Assembly (NCBI GenBank): GCA_905182935.1
Contig: CAJJDL010000145.1
Span: 1-13,560 of the forward strand
DNA length: 13,560 nt
Direction: 5' to 3'
From: an uncultured Nitrospinaceae bacterium
Lineage (GTDB): Bacteria > Nitrospinota > Nitrospinia > Nitrospinales > VA-1
A program made the position numbers and the translations under genes. The notes beneath the pieces were generated by a model that saw nothing but the letters and a program-made list of their open reading frames with translations, ran no database searches and was not told the DNA's origin. Numbering within the stretch: the stretch's first letter is position 1; each line of letters begins with the position of its first letter. This document shows, piece after piece, positions 7,265 through 13,560 of the stretch.

Positions 7265-9475
7265 TTACTGACTACTTTCCACTTTTCGAATCTTTCTTTT
7301 CAACTCCTCAGGATCAGGCAACTCGCTATCCATTTCATCTATTTTTTCTATGGTAAGAAAAAGGCTTGTCTTCCATGCCTTCCTAGCTTCTATGTAGTTT
7401 TTTAAAGAAAATTGGATATCTCCCAAATGGCCATACAAAACAGGATCAGGGGAAGTGTAGACCAAGGCCTTCTTGAGTTGGCTGAGCGCTTTTTCATACT
7501 CACCTTTCTTAAAATAAATCCACCCCAGACTGTCAAGAAAATACCCATTCTTAGGTTGAATGGACAGTGCTTTATTTAAATGCTCTTGTGCCTTATCCAG
7601 TGATTTACCATGCATAGCATACATATAACCCAAAAAGTTATGTGCATTCGAGTGCATGGGGTTAAGATCTATAGACTGTTTTAAATGTTTTATAGCTCTT
7701 TCAAATTCACCGGTTCGTTCCAAAAGAGCGCCCAACTCAAAATAATAAAAATCCTTACTTTTATCTATCTCGATTGCTTTTTGCATTTCAATAATTGCTT
7801 GATCTATCTGATTATCTCCCATATAAGCAAGTGCTAAGGAATGGTAAAGACTATCATTTTTCTGATCTATTGAAATCGCTTCTTCAATCAATCGAATTGT
7901 TTGCTCAGCCTGCCCATTGCCATTATACAACCGAGCTAAATAAATCATTAAATTCACTGAATCCGGCTGCAGTTTCATTAGGTCATTGATTTCTCGAATA
8001 GCCATGTCAGTTCGCCCAAGAGCCTCATAAACTCGACTAATAACCATATAAACTAACTCTATCTTTTTTTTGCCTCGAAGCAGCTGAAACTCATCAAGCG
8101 CCTTCAAATAAATGGCTTGTTCATAATAAACTACTCCAATTTGCAGGTGGACCTTAGGAAGGCCTAAAACTTTTTCTGCAGCTGACTGATATCCTTCAGA
8201 ATATAAATCCATAAATAATTTTGCGCTTTTTATAGCGGTTATACGCTCATGGATTTTTTTATTTAATGGATCTAGTTTTAAAATAATTTTATATTGTCTT
8301 TTAGCTTCATCTGTTTCTCCCTCTACCTCTAAAACCCAAGCTAGAAACAATCGAGAATCTAAAAAATTAGGGCGTAGCTCTAGGGCCTTTTTTAAGTGTT
8401 TTTTTGCTTCCTCTAAATCTCCCGAAAAAATATTTACCCTTCCAAGATAATGATATCCTAATGGGTTATTAGGCTCTATCTGGATCAGCTTTAAATACAT
8501 AGCTGCGGCAAGATTATATTGTTTCATGACTTCGTAAATTGAGCCACTTAGAAGATAAGCTCTAGGCAAACCAACTTTAGCTTGAATTACGCGCTGATAA
8601 TGAGTTAATGCTCGACCATAGTCTTCCCGCTCAGCTAGGATATCTCCAAACATCATGTTTAATTCAGGGTTATCAGCAAAATATTGCAAAGAGTCTTCCA
8701 AAACCTCATAGGCGTCGTCAATTTTACCCGATCGAATGAGGTTTATTGCTAATTGATGATGGAATTCATAAGCATTGGGATTAAACTGAATCACCTTACG
8801 AAGGTTCTCCGATGATTTTTCAAACTGATGATCACGAATGGTCTGCAAAGCCATTAAAAAATAGTAATACGATCGAGGGTCTGTATTATCCTGGATTTTT
8901 TTTGTAGATTTTTTTTCAATAGCCTTAACTGCATAAGAGCTAGATAGATCAATATTTTTGACACTGCGGGTTGTTGGTAAAGTCGCACAATTTGAGATTA
9001 GTAGTAATATCACAATTGGTAAAATTACCTGAATTTTACTGCTGATGCGATCAATTATATCCTTAATATTTTCATCCTTTGTCTTAGGTTTTATTGTTTT
9101 TGTTTTACTTTGTCCCAGCAAATACAAATTTTTATCTACAATTGCACTTGGTATAATAGGGACGGTGAGACAACCTTCCTGATAAATAATTCTGTTTATT
9201 AAAGTCGATCCTGCGTGTTGATTAATTTGAGTAATAATTTTTTTGCGAAGGGGTTCTAATGCCGACAACCATGCTCCGTCGGATATCGTAATAAATAAAC
9301 TTTTAGATGAGTATTTATGGACCTGCGTTACTGCTGCTAAATCTTTTCCCACTATAAGATTCCACTGATAGTCGAACCAAGCTATAGATTGAGGATCATC
9401 AGAGTCAAGCTTAGCAATTGATTCTCCAAGCACAGAACGAATAGTTTTCCAACCTGAGCGTGTCACTTGACTCAT
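7265..9475 (-). CDS. DciA/DUF721-like domain fused in frame to a TPR lipoprotein
   Basis: The ATG at 9475 gives 736 aa; a TTG two codons upstream (9481) is also possible. Residues about 1-105 resemble DUF721 (DciA, the replicative helicase-loader family): FDYQWNLIVGKDLAAVTQV, then SLFITISDGAWLSALEPLRKKI. A basic linker (about 124-148) follows, then a hydrophobic stretch QVILPIVILLLISNC, which looks exactly like a lipoprotein signal with lipobox Cys near 163. From about 200 to the C-terminus there are roughly 14 tetratricopeptide repeats (for example PLGYHYLGRVNIFSGDLEEA, HSNAHNFLGYMYAMHGKSLDKA). TPR lipoproteins of this kind are usually scaffolds on the periplasmic face; DciA is cytoplasmic. 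No stop and no good internal ATG/GTG/TTG separates the parts. This is either a genuine fusion, with the TPRs exported past a membrane anchor, or two genes merged by loss of a stop. The specific function is unknown. Confidence 0.7.
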   Translation of the reverse strand: MSQVTRSGWKTIRSVLGESIAKLDSDDPQSIAWFDYQWNLIVGKDLAAVTQVHKYSSKSLFITISDGAWLSALEPLRKKIITQINQHAGSTLINRIIYQEGCLTVPIIPSAIVDKNLYLLGQSKTKTIKPKTKDENIKDIIDRISSKIQVILPIVILLLISNCATLPTTRSVKNIDLSSSYAVKAIEKKSTKKIQDNTDPRSYYYFLMALQTIRDHQFEKSSENLRKVIQFNPNAYEFHHQLAINLIRSGKIDDAYEVLEDSLQYFADNPELNMMFGDILAEREDYGRALTHYQRVIQAKVGLPRAYLLSGSIYEVMKQYNLAAAMYLKLIQIEPNNPLGYHYLGRVNIFSGDLEEAKKHLKKALELRPNFLDSRLFLAWVLEVEGETDEAKRQYKIILKLDPLNKKIHERITAIKSAKLFMDLYSEGYQSAAEKVLGLPKVHLQIGVVYYEQAIYLKALDEFQLLRGKKKIELVYMVISRVYEALGRTDMAIREINDLMKLQPDSVNLMIYLARLYNGNGQAEQTIRLIEEAISIDQKNDSLYHSLALAYMGDNQIDQAIIEMQKAIEIDKSKDFYYFELGALLERTGEFERAIKHLKQSIDLNPMHSNAHNFLGYMYAMHGKSLDKAQEHLNKALSIQPKNGYFLDSLGWIYFKKGEYEKALSQLKKALVYTSPDPVLYGHLGDIQFSLKNYIEARKAWKTSLFLTIEKIDEMDSELPDPEELKRKIRKVESSQ

Positions 9476-9504
9476 TTTCAAAAACTCACAAAAAATTTTA
9501 TAAT

Positions 9505-9533
9505 TTGAATACTAAACTTAGTTTAGCTATCTT
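9505..9533 (+). promoter_or_regulatory. Candidate promoter with a palindrome in its spacer
   Basis: TTGAAT (9505-9510) and TATCTT (9528-9533) are 17 bp apart, each 4/6 to the sigma-70 consensus. The inverted repeat CTAAAC-TTA-GTTTAG (9512-9526) fills the spacer, where a repressor could block RNA polymerase. It would drive the glycosyltransferase with a leader of about 145 nt. In this AT-rich gap a chance match is quite possible. The rest of the 205-bp divergent gap (9482-9686) shows no gene or terminator. Confidence 0.25.
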
Positions 9534-9686
9534 ATTCGATAATATAAAGATATTTTTAAATATGTATCACGTGCCTAGTCTTTCCCTAGTAATTAGGACA
9601 AAGATGACATCAAAAAAGAACTGGCAGCATTAACTCAAACATGGCTTGCGTGAAACAAGATTCTGTCTTCTTCAATGTTGTAGATC

Positions 9687-11192
9687 ATGCGATCACGTAC
9701 TTACCTCACAACTCTTGGTCTATTGAGCTTAGTTCTTTACTTAGTTCTAATAGGCCTATCGAAGGAATTCAACTGGGGCGAAGGTTACTCTGAACGACCC
9801 ATCCTTGAATATATTGCTATTTATTTTTCTCTTTTTTTTCTTTATATACTAGCCTGCTTATATATTTTTAAATCTAACTGGAATCAGAAAACATTCTGGA
9901 CTTTAGTCGCCTTTGGCTTGTTATTTCGCTTTGCAATGCTTCCTTCTCAACAGATTCAGGAAGACGACGTATATCGTTACCTTTGGGATGGCAAGGTGTT
10001 TAACCATGGAATAAATCCATTTAAATTTTCTCCTAATGAAATAAACCGATATAAATCTTTAAAAATTCAAGAACCGGCATATTTTAGTTCGAATTACAAA
10101 CAAAGTGATAAAGATGAGCTGGCCGTGCTACATAGCTTGAAATGGAAAAATGAGATTTCTCTCCAATTCATGGAACGAATTAACCACCCCGATGTACCCA
10201 CTATCTACCCACCTCTGGCTCAATACGTGTTTCGACTTTCTCAGCAAATAAAATCGGACAATCTACTCACCTTACGCATAATATTCCTCATATTTGACTT
10301 ACTAGGAATGACCTTTATTGTCCTCACCTTAAGAACATTAAATTTAAATCAAAATTTTAGTTTAGTTTATTTTTGGTCTCCTCTGATAATCAAAGAAACC
10401 TATAACTCAACTCATCTTGATATAATCGGCATCTCCTGCCTTTGTGTTTCTATATATTTTCTAATACGAAAACACCTGATGGGATCTATTTTTTTCTTAG
10501 CATTGAGTGTCCTAGGAAAATTTTACTCCTTGGTTCTGCTCCCTTTTTACCTTCAAAGGTCCTGGTTAATTGCAAGAGAAAAAGGGCGGTCTGGTGTAGC
10601 CGTTCTTGTCTGTTACCTAATTTTATTTTGCGCTGTAGTCACTTTTTTCTATCTACCATTTATTGATATAGGCGAGAGGGCCTTTGAAGGATTAAAAACG
10701 TATAGTACAGATTGGCAAAGTAACGACAGTTTGTTTGCTATCTTGCTATTTTTTCTTAAAGACATTTTAAGGTTTGGGGTTGACACAGAAATACCCGTTT
10801 TCGGTAACAGTATGTTGCTTGCAAAAAGTATTATAGCTTTAGTATTATTGACAATAATCACCTATCTGCTGGTTAAAAAAGCTCCAAGCGTAGACTCGCC
10901 GAAAGGTTTGATGCAAAACCTTTTTTTGGTCATAATGCTAGTATTTCTTATTAGTCCAGTGCAAAACCCATGGTATCTTTCATGGTTAGTGCCTTTTTTG
11001 TGCTTTTTTCATTCACGAGCATTGATACTACTCACAGGACTGATTGGGCTATACTATCTGGATTTTTATTTCGACTATCAGGAAATGACCCAATATTCCT
11101 TTTGGATTGTCTGGTTAGAATACACCCCATTTTATATCTATTTGATTTGGGAGATTACTAGATCAAAAAATAATTGGACGATTCAGAAGTAA
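9687..11192 (+). CDS. Polytopic GT-C-fold glycosyltransferase (GT87/MptA-B-like)
   Basis: A 501-aa multi-pass membrane protein with about 11-13 hydrophobic segments, starting with a membrane helix at residues 7-25. After the second or third helix comes QEDDVYRYLWDGKVFNHGINPF (about 91-112); the acidic pair in the first large extracytoplasmic loop is the hallmark of GT-C transferases that use polyprenyl-phosphate sugars. INHPDVPTIYPPLAQYVF (about 165-182) and SPVQNPWYLSWLVPF (about 426-440) are typical of the polyprenol-phosphomannose-dependent mannosyltransferase group. It probably transfers a sugar from a lipid carrier to an envelope glycan or lipid on the periplasmic side; donor and acceptor cannot be read from sequence. 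It is transcribed divergently from the TPR gene. The ATG at 9687 has no clear Shine-Dalgarno sequence. The sequence is intact. Confidence 0.82.
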   Translation: MRSRTYLTTLGLLSLVLYLVLIGLSKEFNWGEGYSERPILEYIAIYFSLFFLYILACLYIFKSNWNQKTFWTLVAFGLLFRFAMLPSQQIQEDDVYRYLWDGKVFNHGINPFKFSPNEINRYKSLKIQEPAYFSSNYKQSDKDELAVLHSLKWKNEISLQFMERINHPDVPTIYPPLAQYVFRLSQQIKSDNLLTLRIIFLIFDLLGMTFIVLTLRTLNLNQNFSLVYFWSPLIIKETYNSTHLDIIGISCLCVSIYFLIRKHLMGSIFFLALSVLGKFYSLVLLPFYLQRSWLIAREKGRSGVAVLVCYLILFCAVVTFFYLPFIDIGERAFEGLKTYSTDWQSNDSLFAILLFFLKDILRFGVDTEIPVFGNSMLLAKSIIALVLLTIITYLLVKKAPSVDSPKGLMQNLFLVIMLVFLISPVQNPWYLSWLVPFLCFFHSRALILLTGLIGLYYLDFYFDYQEMTQYSFWIVWLEYTPFYIYLIWEITRSKNNWTIQK

Positions 11193-11343
11193 TTTATGTA
11201 CAAAAAAATATTGGTTAATTTGATTTATTTAAAATAATTAGCAATCTAAACGAATTAGAGAAGGCATGAAACGGGGCGAGTACAATGAAACTAATCTAGC
11301 AATCCTAAAATAAAAAAATAGACTCTTTAGAAACTTTAAATAA
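11193..11343. other. Convergent intergenic gap without a clear element
   Basis: These 151 bp lie between the 3' ends of the plus-strand glycosyltransferase and the minus-strand HAD gene. They are AT-rich. I see no stem with GC content followed by a T tract on either strand, so termination here is not explained by an intrinsic terminator. No supported gene is present. Confidence 0.5.
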
Positions 11344-12039
11344 TCACTCGAGTAATTCTAGAAAAGAACTTACTTTGGTAATTCCATCTTTTTTGTGTTT
11401 GCCATTTCGGTCTATAAGTATTGCATCGATTCCAGCGTTGTTAGCGCCGTGAATATCTGCGAAAGGCTCATCCCCAACATGACAGGCCTCTTCCGCAATA
11501 ACTCCACTCCTTCTAAGAGCTTCAATAAAAATTTTTTTATCTGGTTTAGCCGACATCACTTCAGCAGAAGCTAAAATAAAATCAAAATATACTGCAAGGC
11601 CTGTACTTTTCAAGATCGCATGAAGGCGAGAATCCCAATTAGAAACAACCCCTAAAGTAACTCCAGATTTTTTTAATTTTTCAAAAATACCTGAATTAGC
11701 CACATCATCGAAAACACGCCAATGATCCTTGCCAGCAAACGCTTCGTAAACAATTTCAAAGTAACGTTCAAAGTCATTGAGCCCGCCAGAAGGTTCAAAC
11801 ACCTTAAAAACAAGATCCCTCCAAAACTGTCTCTCTACTTTTTGACCACTTTTTTGGCCTAGAGATGCAATTCCACCTGATTTATTCCACTCTTTTTGAA
11901 ATAAGTGATCTAACTCATCGGACGAACCAATAAACCCAAATGGACGGGCATAGGCCGCGTAAACATTGCCCACAGAGGGGACTACCTTCAGAAGGGTTCC
12001 ACCCACATCAAAAAAAACTGCTTTATATCGAGATAGCAC
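11344..12039 (-). CDS. HAD-superfamily hydrolase, HDHD3-like (subfamily IA)
   Basis: A 231-aa cytosolic hydrolase, probably a phosphatase. Motif I is FFDVGGTLL with nucleophile Asp11; the second motif I acid of classical phosphatases (DxDxT) is Gly13, as is common in the HDHD3/DREG-2-like group. The following VVPSVGNVYAAYARPFGF fits that group too. Motif II is VVSNWD (Ser133), motif III Lys165 in SAKPDKKIF, motif IV HVGDEPFADIHGA (Asp190, Asp195). A helical cap (about 20-108) includes QFWRDLVFKVFE. The start is GTG at 12039 with GGAG at 6-nt spacing, which fixes it well. It is 96 bp downstream of the nucleotidyltransferase on the same strand; co-transcription is possible. Substrate unknown; the missing second Asp makes a standard phosphatase mechanism uncertain. 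Confidence 0.87.
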   Translation of the reverse strand: MLSRYKAVFFDVGGTLLKVVPSVGNVYAAYARPFGFIGSSDELDHLFQKEWNKSGGIASLGQKSGQKVERQFWRDLVFKVFEPSGGLNDFERYFEIVYEAFAGKDHWRVFDDVANSGIFEKLKKSGVTLGVVSNWDSRLHAILKSTGLAVYFDFILASAEVMSAKPDKKIFIEALRRSGVIAEEACHVGDEPFADIHGANNAGIDAILIDRNGKHKKDGITKVSSFLELLE

Positions 12040-12045
12040 TTATAT

Positions 12046-12049
12046 CTCC
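12046..12049 (-). promoter_or_regulatory. Ribosome binding site for the HAD gene GTG start
   Basis: GGAG on the minus strand lies 6 nt before the GTG at 12039. It fixes a GTG start directly ahead of the motif I strand; no ATG is present there. Confidence 0.55.
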
Positions 12050-12135
12050 ACTTAAAAAATATATTTTCACTTTTTTAATTTAATTCACAACTCTAGATCT
12101 TAAAAAGGCGAATGCTAGAACTATGTCAAAATAGC

Positions 12136-12885
12136 TCAATAATTCTTTTTGTTCGCTACGAAACTCGATAAAGCTTGTTCATAATCTTCCTGAGTGTCTA
12201 TCTCAAAACAGGCTGGGCCTTCAGTAATAAACCAAGTGCTAAGATCAACAGATTTTGCAAATTTTGTCAAAGGAATTTCCCAAAGAACTTTAATATACTC
12301 TGATTCAAAACTATCATAATGTTCGATAAACTTCTTACTGTCTTCAGCTGAAAGCTTAAAAAAACCAATAGCCTCGCCACCAAATTTAAAATCTAATTTT
12401 TCCTCTCGAGTCAAATTCCTTTTAGTAACAAAAGCTTCGATTTTATCATCTGAACGGATAAGCACTTTTGTCGATTCAGTATCGTCAATATCGGAAGAAA
12501 CCAACGCAAATGACGTCGGTTTAGAATTTTTTACAAAATTAGTAAATGCCGATTGAGGATAAAGAATATCTCCGTCCATGACAATAACATCCCCATGACA
12601 ACAACGTAGCCCCATCACCATGGAGAGAGTGTTGCCAGTGGTCCTATACACATCATTCTCGATAAAGTTACACTCCAACCCTAAGTCAAGACTGTACACA
12701 TATTGTTTTACCGCTTGTTTATTGTGTCCAGTAACTAAATGAACACGGTCTATATCTAGACCTTTCAGAAAAATAAGACTTCTTGAAAGCAAAGTCTCAC
12801 CATCAAATGGTAAAAGACTTTTGTGGGCAATATCATCTCGACCAAGGCGAGACCCATATCCAGCGAGGAGGATAACTGCTTGCAT
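12136..12885 (-). CDS. Nucleotidyltransferase (NTP_transferase family, LicC/PntC-like)
   Basis: A 249-aa cytosolic nucleotidyltransferase that would activate a phosphorylated sugar or alcohol as an NDP/CMP derivative. It starts with MQAVILLAGYGSRLG, the Rossmann-like nucleotide loop; the following HKSLLPF (21-27) carries the conserved Lys22, although the usual Pro before it is His. ENDVYRTTGNTLSMVMGL (76-93) is the pattern of LicC-type cytidylyltransferases, VIVMDGDILY (100-109) gives the metal-binding Asp104/Asp106, and FEIDTQEDYEQA near the C-terminus carries the second metal acid. Single domain, with no hexapeptide repeats as in GlmU. Best guess is CTP-dependent phosphocholine, aminoethylphosphonate or inositol-phosphate activation, but the substrate is unresolved. 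The ATG at 12885 has no recognisable ribosome site. It lies 45 bp after the toroid gene, same strand. Confidence 0.85.
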   Translation of the reverse strand: MQAVILLAGYGSRLGRDDIAHKSLLPFDGETLLSRSLIFLKGLDIDRVHLVTGHNKQAVKQYVYSLDLGLECNFIENDVYRTTGNTLSMVMGLRCCHGDVIVMDGDILYPQSAFTNFVKNSKPTSFALVSSDIDDTESTKVLIRSDDKIEAFVTKRNLTREEKLDFKFGGEAIGFFKLSAEDSKKFIEHYDSFESEYIKVLWEIPLTKFAKSVDLSTWFITEGPACFEIDTQEDYEQALSSFVANKKNY

Positions 12886-12930
12886 AATTTTACTATAGTT
12901 ATTTTGAAAGAAAGGGTACGTTCGTTTCTA

Positions 12931-13560
12931 CTATCTACTATATGCCCAAAAGTGCGACATCGGTTCTCCAGAACAAAACCTCCGGTATTTAAGAAGCGTG
13001 TCCAGTCCATCCGCTGTTCTTTCAACATTACTTAGCTCTTCTTTAAAGTCACCCCATCCTTGATCATTTTTCCCATCCATTAACCACCGGACTCCTTTTT
13101 CAATAATAGGGCTGTATTTCTCCTTTTGATTAAATGTATCCGCTACTAACATTAGATTGCGACAAGCATCCATTGTATGATCCATATTCTCTCCATCCCA
13201 GGATCCATTTTCTGCTTGTTCTTTAATCATACCATTAGCTGCTTCAAGGCATATTTTTTGAGCGTACTCTATTCCATCCATAAAATAAGCAGGTATTAAG
13301 GTATATTGCATAAGATGTGCAGTTGTTTCGATTCCTGCAGGATGAAATATATCATCTTTCCATAAACCGGATTCACGTTGCCAGTTTATGATAAAATCAA
13401 ACCCTCGTTTACGAGCTTTATTAATTATTTCATTATTTTTTTCCTCATGTGTAACCTGATAAACTGTAAGAAAAACTGTCACAGAACAAGTGGTGTCCAA
13501 GTGAGACCACTCTACATCAGACCAATTTCCATCTTCTTTTTGACTGGCTAAAATATACTT
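12931..13560 (-). CDS. Alpha/alpha-toroid (squalene-cyclase/prenyltransferase-like) protein, 5' end outside window
   Basis: The frame is open to the right edge, so the true start lies beyond it; 209 codons plus TAG are visible. A TTG at 13500 is only an internal codon: the 20 codons above it (KYILASQKEDGNWSDVEWSH) carry the same repeat. Four QW-type repeats spaced about 50 residues apart are seen: QKEDGNW (7-13 from the edge), WQRESGLW (60-67), KEQAENGSW (113-121) and MDGKNDQGW (161-169), each followed by a helix. These are structural motifs of terpene cyclase and prenyltransferase barrels. No DxDD acid motif appears in the visible part; where one might look for DDTA there is IETTA. It may be a terpene cyclase-like enzyme or a non-catalytic toroid protein. 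It lies directly upstream of the nucleotidyltransferase, but function cannot be assigned. Confidence 0.72.
   Translation of the reverse strand, partial: KYILASQKEDGNWSDVEWSHLDTTCSVTVFLTVYQVTHEEKNNEIINKARKRGFDFIINWQRESGLWKDDIFHPAGIETTAHLMQYTLIPAYFMDGIEYAQKICLEAANGMIKEQAENGSWDGENMDHTMDACRNLMLVADTFNQKEKYSPIIEKGVRWLMDGKNDQGWGDFKEELSNVERTADGLDTLLKYRRFCSGEPMSHFWAYSR

Noticed and set aside
9597..9653. Short helix-like peptide frame (DKDDIKKELAALTQTWLA) in the divergent gap
   Set aside because: It has an upstream stop, no start codon and only 18 codons. It may be a gene remnant, but nothing supports it.
11266..11313. Fifteen-residue ORF preceded by GAGAAGG in the convergent gap
   Set aside because: The Shine-Dalgarno spacing is only 1 nt, it is very short and has no similarity.
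1..13560. CRISPR arrays, insertion sequences, prophage or integration sites
   Set aside because: I saw no regularly spaced direct repeats, transposase motifs or flanking terminal repeats; the tRNA-Gln has no repeated 3' fragment nearby.

Overview
The window is AT-rich (my estimate is a little over 60% A+T) and comes from a Gram-negative bacterium. It carries a LolB-like outer-membrane lipoprotein gene inside the block lolB-like / ispE / tRNA-Gln / prs / rplY / pth, which is a widely conserved order in Proteobacteria and related phyla. It also encodes a futalosine-pathway menaquinone enzyme (MqnA) and a membrane pyrophosphatase (HppA). That combination suggests an uncultured deltaproteobacterium-like or related lineage; I cannot place it more precisely from sequence alone.

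Layout, left to right. Positions 31-9481 are read entirely on the minus strand. In transcription order they are: a TPR protein whose first ~105 residues are a DciA/DUF721-like domain, a LolB-like lipoprotein, ispE, tRNA-Gln(UUG), prs, rplY, pth, hppA, a strong intrinsic terminator, and mqnA. Spacing is tight from prs to hppA (12 bp, 17 bp, then a 7-bp overlap), so these four are very probably one transcript. The terminator hairpin (838-880) overlaps the longest possible mqnA reading frame. This argues for a TTG start at 822 and for mqnA expression that depends on read-through.

From 9482 to 9686 there is a divergent intergenic region, followed by a plus-strand gene for a multi-pass GT-C-type glycosyltransferase (9687-11192). 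The right end (11344-13560) is again minus strand. It holds the 3' part of an alpha/alpha-toroid protein with squalene-cyclase-type QW repeats (open to the window edge), a small sugar/alcohol-phosphate nucleotidyltransferase, and an HDHD3-like HAD hydrolase. This end looks more accessory than the housekeeping block.

How they work together: the central block supplies isoprenoid precursors (IspE), PRPP (Prs), translation quality control (Pth, L25, tRNA-Gln) and outer-membrane lipoprotein handling. HppA would use the pyrophosphate that biosynthesis releases to pump ions, and MqnA feeds menaquinone synthesis. The most unusual points are: an HppA lacking three of the usual active-site acidic residues; a Pth without the usual His113-Asn114 pair; an in-frame fusion of a helicase-loader-like domain to a TPR lipoprotein; and the terminator inside the apparent mqnA 5' end.
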